Shown here: piece by piece, positions 55,932 through 64,000 of the stretch
Numbering within the stretch: the stretch's first letter is position 1
Layout: the number at the start of each line of letters is the position of its first letter
Assembly (NCBI GenBank): GCA_033558025.1
Contig: JAUCEF010000004.1
Location: 434,001-498,000 of the forward strand
Reading direction: 5' to 3'
Origin: Phytophthora sp. 'mugwort'
Lineage: Eukaryota > Oomycota > Peronosporomycetes > Peronosporales > Peronosporaceae
Length of the DNA stretch: 64,000 nucleotides
Translations under genes and position numbers: made by a program
Notes under the pieces: generated by a model
What the model was told of the DNA's origin: nothing
Database searches by the model: none
The model's input: only the letters and a program-made list of their open reading frames with translations

Positions 55932-57700
55932 ATGCCAGGCCTGACGTCCCTCCCTCCCTCCGTGCTCGTTCACGTAGTGGAGTTCGCCGTCTACGGCTTC
56001 ACACAGGACTTGGCGCCTTATGAGCGTGAATTGCCACTCTACCAGTTGAAGGATGTGGCGCTCGTCTGCAAGAACACTTTGCACTCGGTGCGCAGTGTTG
56101 TGTCGACTTTTCGCGCTTCGATGATGACCCTGAAGGTGGCGACAGCTGCAAATGTGACAGAAATGTATGAAACTATTAGAACTCGAGGGATTGCAGTGCG
56201 CGACCTTCGCATCCGGTTGGCGGACGTCGAAGCGAAGCGAAACTCGATGGGGGCTGTGGAGATTCAGTGGAACACGGTGTTCAAGTTAATGCCGGGACTG
56301 AAGAGACTCCAGTTGATGAAAGTACCGCTGCTGAGTAACCATATTGTGGAGATTTTGGAAGCTGCAGCGACGCATTGTCGCCATTTGGAGTTTCTGTTTT
56401 TTTTTCCGCTTCTACGGAAGAACCAGAAACTCCGCTTCTACGGGATTCGAAAACCCCGACTGAACGCGCGAAAATTGATCATGTAATGGCGACAGTATAT
56501 GGTGCAATGAAGAGATGGTATTCAACTGGAGGTTTAAGCAGCTGACAGTTCCGACCCGGAATGAGGCGGACCGTTATCGAGGAAGCACACAATATATTGA
56601 GAGCGTGACAAGGTTCTGCCCTCGGATCGAGTACCTGGACGGATACCAGGAAGTTGTTTCGTTCGCGGAGGCACAGTGCTCCGAGATGTGGACAATCTCG
56701 TTAGAGACGTGGAGAGCTTTTAACGCGACGTGCACGAACCTTCGTAGCTTTAACTGGCCTGTTGTTCCGTTTGCTGACCCCTGTTTTCACGCATTGGAGA
56801 GTTTGTTAAGTCCAAACTTACCTCGCTGTCACTCTCGGCGAATATGAATGGAAGTATGACCGATATTTCCAAGCTACGGCGCCGGAGCAGACGAAGGGAA
56901 TGCAGAGACACATCCTTCAGGTTAGGGTGTTTCAGCATGCGAAGCTCGCGCTGTGCTCAAGGCTTGCCCTTCGCTAAGGAACCTTTCGATCGACATTAAC
57001 TGCTTGGAGAACAACAAACCACGTTCGCACTACGTGAACTCGGCCGCGTATGGAGACGAGTTCTGGAAGGCAGTGGCTGAACACTGTCCGCTGGTGCAAT
57101 CGATTGAAATGATGGACGCTTCCAACTACATGAACTTCAATATGCATTCGATCAACGGGCTCTCTGACCGCACAATGGTAGCTCATGCGAGCCTCAAACA
57201 CTTGACGTCACTCGGGTTATGTGCTGCGCGTCTGACAGGAAGAGGAATCTTTGACTGGCTACACACCGTGTCGAAGCTAAAGGCTCCAGTCCGACTCGAA
57301 CGTATGCTTGGAGTCAGGCTTGGCGGTCATCAGCGTATAAGGCAGGCGCCGCCCAGCTTTACGCCGAGATTGTGGAGCTGCTTCAACATCTTTAAAATAT
57401 TAGTGAGGAATCGCTTGGAGCAGCTTTTACCGTACGAAGCCGCTTCTGTACATTGTAAATCCGTACGAATCGAAGGTGTCCCGAATATGGAGTGAGCCTT
57501 ATATGCGCGAGAAAGCTGAGGCCAATGATGCAAGCTGTGAAGGTAAAACACCTTTCTTTAAGCTTGAGTGTTTCGGTGTTTGGTCGTCAAAAAGACAAAT
57601 TTAATCGGATCGAAACTTTATCGCTTGACTGGCGTCCGAAAGACGGTGAACGCGAGCTTGATCTGTCTTCGATAACGCGGAGGAAGAGGCGAACATAATA
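55932..57700 (+). pseudogene. F-box/LRR-like protein, frameshifted
   Basis: The ATG at 55932 opens a 184-codon frame whose start (LPPSVLVHVVEFAVYG, then LKDVALVCKNTLHSV) looks like an F-box, followed by Leu-rich segments (MPGLKRLQLMKVPLLS). The frame is lost at a T8-9 run near 56400; related sequence continues at 56515-56847 (STQYIESVTRFCPRIEYLDG), 56818-56860 (LTSLSLSANMNG), 56953-57495 (ACPSLRNLSIDINCL, HLTSLGLCAARLTGRGIFDW) and 57492-57698. These have the rhythm of irregular leucine-rich repeats. F-box/LRR proteins usually pick substrates for ubiquitin ligases; that is the family role only. A second, shorter relic lies at 41220-41830. Confidence 0.7.
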
Positions 57701-58514
57701 TGTATCTTGTTGCCAAGTCTTAAGGGGATGATGAAGGTGGTGCGGATCTGGAGAACGTGGTAGAGCTCGAATGGAGGAGTTGCTGCTGGATAGAGCCATA
57801 ACGGCATGGTTTATCGATGAACTCTAGACTTTACCACATCATATTGGGTTTCGCGTAAGACGTAGGTCATTCCTAAGCGTTTCCGCATCGAAAGGCACTG
57901 AATAAGTTGATTTGAATTGGTCCAATGATGCTTTAGGCCAGATTAATGTTGTTTATTGCAGTTTACAACACCTCGACGTATAGCACCCTTTCGTGTGGAA
58001 GCTGGCGAAAGATCGTAGCCGTGCTACTCTGCAGTTGACTTTGGAACTAAAACATGAAACAATGATATCGCAGCAATCTATCATAAAAATATAAAGAGGA
58101 CTGCGTGCGTGACATCGACCCTTAATCACTCCCCCGCGGTGGATAGGTCGCTCTACTGTACCTGAACTGTGTTTACATGGCCGGATCTAACCACTGTCTC
58201 GATCTTGAGAGCTCAAACTCCAGCCATACTAGAGAGGTTGCGACGAGCAAAATTCCCAGTCCGTTCAGTGTTCACGAGCAAGGCCACGGACATGGACCAG
58301 CAACTGCGGTTGACAGATTTTGCGGCAGAATCCCAGTCCCGTCTGATAATCGCAGTAGCTGATAAACTACCAGATGCACCGACCCTAGGGGCAATCCGGC
58401 GCCCAACCCCGTGCGAGCAGATATGTGTGGTGGTGCGACCTAGGATCGCTGTGAGCCTCCCAAGCCCTCGATGAGACGACGACAGCAGTTGCCATTGCTC
58501 TTCCTTCTGCAGAG
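57701..58514. other. Spacer, no gene seen
   Basis: AT-rich to about 58130, then more GC-rich into the Harbinger relic. The frame at 58169-58474 may be the 5' end of the Myb-like ORF but shows no motif. Confidence 0.35.
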
Positions 58515-59362
58515 ATGACTGCCAAGGCCAATCGTTCCAAGCAGCCAGAAATCACGGCCACATCCGCCGTCGAGGTAGTATGTTTCGCTACCCCCATGTC
58601 GTCCGTGAGCGCCGCAATCTCGAAGGAGAAGATCAAACGCAAGAAGTTCACCAAGAACGACGACATCATCCTGCTTCCACAGGCGAATTCTGACCATCCC
58701 TTCTCGTGCAGCCGTAGCGGACTCATGGACGCATGGAAGGCTACTGCGGCCAAGGTGAAAACCGTGCAGGACTTCAAAAAGCAATAAATAACGAGAAAGT
58801 TTGCCCAGACCAGGTTTAAAGTGCTACTGGAAACCCACCGCTCGAACGACAAGAAATCGGCAAGGGCTTGTGGGATCTCCGACGTATATTCTGAGATGGC
58901 TCAACTTCTCGACGACCTCGTCCAGGTCGTCGATGAACATGCTAGAGATGAGGCAAAGTAGACACTAGTCCTGAAGGAGGCAGGCGGCCGAAGAGAACGT
59001 TGGGAAGCTGATGCGTGACGAGGCTGTCTCGAGACTGAAAAGCGCAAAGAGCATGAACCTGCAGCGAGCGAGGACTCTCCACACAAGCCCACTGTATATG
59101 AGATTCTACATGAGGACAACGAGAAAAAGCGGAAGATGCGTGCTAACTACTGGAAGCAAAAAGAAGAGATGCACCAGCGCGAGAAAGAATTGGAGCTGCA
59201 GGACCGAAACGTAGAACGCGCGTTCAAGCTTCAGCTTGCTCACTTAGAAATGAATGCTATGAAAAGCTACTCAAGCTGGCGCAGCTCAAGGTCCTGGTCA
59301 CGGCAACCAACAACGACAATAGTGAAGGTAGTGGCGTCGACAGCTTGGAGCTTCACGTTTAG
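58515..59362 (+). pseudogene. Myb/SANT-like accessory protein of a PIF/Harbinger element
   Basis: The ATG at 58515 leads to KRKKFTKNDDIILLPQANSD, then LMDAWKATAAKV, a pattern of the Myb/SANT-like DNA-binding domain encoded next to Harbinger transposases. The frame stops at 58787, and later pieces are Glu/Lys-rich and coiled-coil-like (59136-59240, including RANYWKQKEEMHQREKELEL). It is convergent with the transposase relic on the other strand, as expected for a two-gene Harbinger element. It is broken by several frameshifts. Confidence 0.6.
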
Positions 59363-60500
59363 CTAGCTGAGGTACTCGCGCAGGCTTGGTAGCTTCAACT
59401 CGAAGTACTTGCTGATTTGATTATCACCGTAGTAGCAGTTGTGGCAGTTCGTTAATAGCATGGCAACCTTAACGAACTTTGCTACAGGTGAAAGACGAAC
59501 CTTTTGCTGCTTCTTAAAGTCGATGTAGGGCCACAATGTCTTCATAAGCTTGAAGTTTCACTCGACAGACTCACGCAGACGGCTCATTTCACGATTAAAC
59601 TCGTTTTCAGCTGGGTCCAAGCAGTTGCCTTTGTAGCCGCTGACAAGATCCTTACGAACACCATAAGCAGGATCTCCATATAAGTAGCGACCCTCATAGG
59701 TCTCGGCATGACGATCGAAGAATTCGAGAAGTCCGCTCTCACGCAGCATCGCACTGTCATGACGGCGGCCTTCCATCGGCCGCCAAAAAATAATGCATAA
59801 GCCATCTGGCGCAGCGACGGCTTGATAGTTTAAGTAATGTGCGCGCTTGTGGCCGCTATACAGATGTTTCTGAAGGTTTTCGCCAAGTACACCACCTTGA
59901 CGCGGAGATGGGCGACACACGCCACTTTTATTCCATCAGGAAATCCAAAGACACCTTCCGTCGGCGCGCCCTTCGCCTTGATCGCACCACAATACATATC
60001 CATCCGTGCAGCAACAAGGGTTTCATTCATGAAAAGCCTGGCTTCAAACGAGTCATGCACGAAGTCGATCATGTGGAGAAACGTTCGGCACAGCCACAAC
60101 CTTTCTCGTCCAAAAGTCTTCATCATGTCATAATACCGCTTAGGAAACGAAAGACGCGCCAGCATGACACACAAGGCGTCCATACCTTTGCATGAATCGC
60201 CACTTGCCGTCACGACAACCTCAGGAACACGAAACAAGCTGCACAACATGCGTATTCAGAGACATCAAACCGGAACTCCAGCTTGCTGTTGGCATCGATG
60301 TAGGTGGATAATCGAACTCGACGTTGGGTACGACAGGGCGCTCCACGTAGTCGATGAGGCAGAGAAACCGTAGCTTCTTCTTTCGGCTCATGTATCGCTT
60401 CCGCATAATGTACCACCGCAGGAGATCGGAATCGCCTACCATGACCCAAGATCGCAGTTGCACAAAACATCGTCTTTGAGAGGTCCCCAAGCGGGAAAAC
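59363..60500 (-). pseudogene. PIF/Harbinger (DDE_Tnp_4) transposase, broken
   Basis: Minus-strand order: LRWYIMRKRYMSRKKKLRFL near 60430-60370; LEFRFDVSEY near 60290; 60249-59880 with FRVPEVVVTASGDSCKGMDA, LARLSFPKRYYDMMKTFGRE and APTEGVFGFPDGIKVACVAH (first Asp); 59920-59558 with YSGHKRAHYLNYQAVAAPDG, WRPMEGRRHDSAMLRESGLL and YLYGDPAYGVRKDL (second Asp), then ENEFNREMSRLRESVE with the final Glu region; and a C-terminal piece 59545-59363. This is the DDE domain of the Harbinger family. There are frame changes near 60240, 59890 and 59555. Terminal repeats were not located. Confidence 0.82.
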
Positions 60501-60869
60501 CATTCCTGAGAATGGCTAATTCTAAAGACCGTCCGACAAAAGATTCCTGGTTGGGAGTTCCAGTTGCATATATTATGACCGCCAACCATGAACAGACCAG
60601 GAATCGCTACTTTCGAAACCTCTCTATTGGAAGCTGCCTCGATACTCTTGATTTCTTATGCTTATCCCTACAAAGCGCCTAGGAATAAAGAGCCAAAAAC
60701 TGAAACTCGCGGCACTCCAAATCTTTTTACATACTGCGTAGTATATACTTCGAAATATCAGACTACAGAGGATTACGAATATATTAAGCTTCGATTGCGT
60801 ATTACTGACAGCAACATAACTATTATTTTTTTCGTCAACGACCCTAAAGAAACTACCTTAACTAATTAT
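60501..60869. other. Spacer, no gene seen
   Basis: AT-rich sequence between the Harbinger relic and the tail of the hydrolase relic. Confidence 0.3.
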
Positions 60870-62403
60870 AACAGACACTCGAACCATTTCACGGGCATCT
60901 TTGCATTGCTGAACAACCCATCTCCATGTCTGAACGGCATGTCGTAATGATTGTCCGATAGAAATGATCTTCCATGTTTTGCCAAATTTCGATGTTGGAA
61001 TTCCCCCTTTGAAATTCCACCATACCGTCATTTTGCCAAGTGATGTTGCCCCAGCATTCCTAAAGCAGACACGTTGGCTTGATACGCCTCTTGAGCTGCT
61101 GAGTAAGCTTGATTAAGCTTCGCCATACTGTGGCTCTCCCTTTTGTACAGCATGGATTTTAACGCTGTAGTTGGTGGACATCTGCCACTGTTTTCTATCA
61201 TCGCTTCAAGCACAAAGTTGGTGTCACCAGCACATGACTCTTGAATGAAGTCGGAGGTCTTGCTGCCCTTCATAGGGGCCGCAAGGCCCACCCACGTCCA
61301 ACTGGAGTCGAGGCGGCACTTTCCCAACGCAATCGCGTCCGCTAACATGAGGTTCCCCATCGAGTGGGTGACGACAATAGTGTCTGAAAATGACGGTATC
61401 CATGCTGCTTTCACTAACATTTCGAGCGCGATCGCACACTTTTTGCTGCTGTGTAGCGTTTGTCCACGTGTTGTTCACTGTATCCAGCACGGAAAACATC
61501 ATTCTCGAACAGCATGGAGCGTGGCCGGTCAAATTTCCCCAATATCGAAACGAGTCTTGATTTTCGGGTAACTCATAAGGGCTCCCCATGCCGTGAATGA
61601 AGATACACGGTCGAGGTGTCGACTTACACGAGCATGAAGGTGAATCACCTCCCCATTTAAAGTCAAACTCGGCTGTAAGTCTCCTCACGTCGCCAGTCGA
61701 AACGAATTTGCCTGTAAGTAGTGCGTTTCCAGTGGAAGTCATAGCGCTTGATAAAGCTGAGGTCTGGCACGTCAGCCGATCTTTCTTAGCTACCACTGGT
61801 GTTGAGATATTAACGCACGTGTCGATATACTCTACTGTTGTGTCCACGCCGCTGCCGTACATGGTAAACCCCGACGATCCAGCAACGCACAGCGCGAAGT
61901 CGATGCCATTCACGAACTTTGAACAGATTCTCGCTTGAATAGACCACACCACTAGGACCAACTGAAATGGATGCTTGGTTTAGCGCAGCTACAATGGCAT
62001 TGATTGGCGGAAGATGATCAAATTCTGGTTCCAGGCACTCCACTATTGATAGAGCAGTGATATTCTCCAAATTGCTGCTGGAATGGTATGCCATGCTATC
62101 TACCATGGAATAGTTTTGAGCTAGTGAGTTGTCCGTGAAGGTAGCGAAGACGTTGTAAAGCACGTGGGTTCCATCAGCCGAGACGGTAGGATCAGCGAGC
62201 ATCGCAAACTCAGACTAGCCGTAAATCTTCATGGAGCTTCGCTTGAGCGTAAAGTTGAATCGCAGAGACGGCCATTCAGCCGCTGTATTCTTCGCGAAGT
62301 GTTGAAGTTGAGGGACGTTATTGTCGACGTAGGTAACAGCGACCTGTGCTGCTAGTGTAAATAGCAGTGTCACAGCTGACACAACTAGCAGTGATGAACG
62401 CAT
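60870..62403 (-). pseudogene. Secreted alpha/beta-hydrolase (lipase-like), broken
   Basis: It starts at the ATG complementary to 62401-62403 with a clear signal peptide (MRSSLLVVSAVTLLFTL). The frame meets TAG at 62215-62217 but continues in frame (MLADPTVSADGTHVLYNVFA), shifts near 61930 to the frame of 61961-61224 (PCIFIHGMGSPYELPENQ, an oxyanion-type HGMG), and shifts near 61450 to 61420-61028 (IVVTHSMGNLMLADAIALG), where Ser at 61361-61363 sits in a nucleophile elbow. A tail with NHYDMPFRHGDGLF and MPVKWFEC reads on to about 60870. One stop and at least three shifts make it non-functional as sequenced. The substrate is unknown; the fold suggests lipase, esterase or cutinase-like activity outside the cell. 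Confidence 0.7.
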
Positions 62404-62877
62404 CCGTGTTGAATGGATGGACGGACGGACAGACGGCGAATTATAGCGCAAGCAGGCCGAAAAAATACGATTTGTGACGAATGATCTGCTTGGGGAACGC
62501 GACCAGCGGTCACCACTGCACAGTGACTGTGCTCGTTTATTGTGACAGCAATTCCCCATGTCCATTTTCATCCCCAAAGTGCCGGTACAGCGCAAATCGA
62601 CCTACTATTTTCCAGCATCTGTACGTTGATGATTACTTATGGTACCTAATAAGGCCACCAGCAAGTTTGTTTGTTCCCATTCCAACTGCACTGCGCAGAC
62701 TGCATAGTGCAATTGGAACTTGAAAGCGAAAAGGAATATACCTGACTTGAGTACGTAGGTAATCATCACACCGTTTTCACTATCTCAGTTGAAAGTGACA
62801 GCGGCGACTGGGGCACTCGTGAAGGCAGAGCCCGATGAGAAAGACCAGTTCGGCGAGTCGATTCCTACGTTCAGCCG

Positions 62878-63186
62878 TCAGAGACGTTGATGACGTGTAG
62901 GAACGGTGACCATACCTGGTTTTGCCAAGGAGGCAGTTGAAAGGTGTAACATCGCGGATTTTGCAGTCATACCTGGATGCCTAACTGGTGGTTCATATAT
63001 AGTTAGTTTCATGTTGTGTACATCGAATATATCCATTATATCCCAAAGGCAGCATTTCACTTCAGGCTCGTTGCTATTTGATTCTACTTTAAAGTAGCAC
63101 TCGAACCACTTCACGGTCAAGACAGGAGTTACATATCTTTGTGTCGGAGAATCGTTCGATATTGCGAACAGTCCAGAAGATACATC
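62878..63186 (-). pseudogene. Unrecognised fragment sharing the KWFEC tail motif
   Basis: An open minus-strand frame contains VLTVKWFECYFKVESN, similar to the PVKWFEC tail of the hydrolase relic and of the fragment at 63820-64000, then continues about 60 residues (CCLWDIMDIFDVHNMK) that have no match in the other two. It may be a recombined tail of a third hydrolase copy. Confidence 0.4.
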
Positions 63187-63819
63187 TAGAAAATCTCCAT
63201 AAGTTTATCGGGAATCGCTGTATCCCGATAAACTCTGGCTTCTATCCTCGTAAGGTAATGAATATGTTTGCGTCGTTGAAGCCCAACTAGCTTCTTGTTG
63301 TAAATCTTATATTCCCGTCCATATACAGGTATACATACAGTTTGAGCACTAGCTAACAGCACTTTTCGTTTTGTGATCGGTCCCAAAGCATTAATCACCC
63401 GAATCAGTATTGCCGGCAATAGCGAAATTACTTAAGAGCGTAACCACGACTTAGAGTTGGCGAGTCTCAACAGTCCATGAATAATATACAGTAGAGTACT
63501 TACGAACCTCAGAATTGGTAGCAGCAATGCCCGTTTACCCTGTACTGCAGTTAGCAATTCCAGTTGTACCGCCAGACAATATACACTAAACCACAATCCA
63601 CGTTATAAAAAAACGAAAATATTCATTGGCTATGATGTCGTCAAATTGTCTAAAGGGATACGCTGAAATACACTGGCTACAGTAGATAAAGCACCTGTAA
63701 CCACACTAAATCAATGCTCTAGATTTTTTTTATTACGGTATCTATAAAGCATAATATGTTTCTTGCCTCTACGTTGTGACACAACCCCCGTTAGAGTAAT
63801 AGCGGGGCACAGATAACTC
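63187..63819. other. Spacer, no gene seen
   Basis: AT-rich, with no convincing frame. Confidence 0.35.
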
Positions 63820-64000
63820 ACGTCTATAGTAGACACTCGAACCACTTGACAGGCATCTTGGCCTTATTCCAGAACGCATCACCCGCTCGAAACTGCATGT
63901 CGTAGTGATTTAGCTTCGTCCGATAGAAACGACTTTTATAAGTGTCACCAAATTCTGACTCATTAAGTCCCGCAGTACAGCTCTGAAACTCCACCGTGCC
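63820..64000 (-). pseudogene. C-terminal piece of a second alpha/beta-hydrolase copy, cut by window edge
   Basis: The minus strand reads VEFQSCTAGLNESEFGDTYK, then FYRTKLNHYDMQFRAGDAFW and MPVKWFEC, ending with a TAG near 63823-63825. It aligns with the tail of the hydrolase relic at 60870-61030 and is uninterrupted, so the copy that continues beyond the window could be intact. Whether it is a pseudogene is undecided from this piece. Confidence 0.5.

Overview
This window looks like oomycete nuclear DNA, most probably from a Phytophthora-like plant pathogen. The signs are compact GC-rich genes with few introns of 60-80 nt (one candidate is longer), eukaryotic gene types (tubulin cofactor A, FKBP15-like protein, eukaryotic-type adenylosuccinate synthetase), a decayed gene with a signal peptide followed by RXLR and EER-like motifs, a short TTTAGGG array, and long gene-poor stretches of decayed hAT, pogo/DDE, PIF-Harbinger and Ty1/copia elements. 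The species cannot be fixed from sequence alone.

Layout. 1-2.6 kb: element debris and copy A of a dispersed repeat. 2.9-18.0 kb is gene island 1: acyltransferase-3 membrane protein (+), a convergent intergenic region holding an array of small hairpins, a Lys-rich protein (-), a small basic protein (-), an FKBP15-like protein (+), a multi-exon protein kinase (+), tubulin cofactor A (-) and adenylosuccinate synthetase copy 1 (-). 18.5-32.3 kb is a nest of dead transposons: a pogo fragment, three hAT relics and two pogo-like elements whose inverted repeats and TA target duplications can be placed. 32.9-40.15 kb is gene island 2: adenylosuccinate synthetase copy 2 (+), a PH-domain protein (-) and an organellar-type isoleucyl-tRNA synthetase (+). 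40.4-64 kb is accessory: a small inverted-repeat element, an F-box/LRR-like relic, the frameshifted RXLR relic, repeat copy B with telomere-like repeats, a broken family-3 glycosidase, further pogo, copia and Harbinger relics, a second larger F-box/LRR relic, and a decayed secreted alpha/beta-hydrolase with copies of its tail nearby.

How the genes relate. The intact genes are housekeeping: purine synthesis, mitochondrial translation, tubulin folding, endosome/actin traffic and signalling. They are not an operon or pathway cluster. The two adenylosuccinate synthetase genes are head-to-head paralogues about 15 kb apart, separated by the transposon nest. Decay is concentrated outside the two gene islands, and the secreted, host-facing genes (effector, glycosidase, hydrolase) are the broken ones.

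Several long open frames begin at GTG or TTG; for eukaryotic genes I moved the start to the first suitable ATG. Family calls come from reading motifs, not from database searches.
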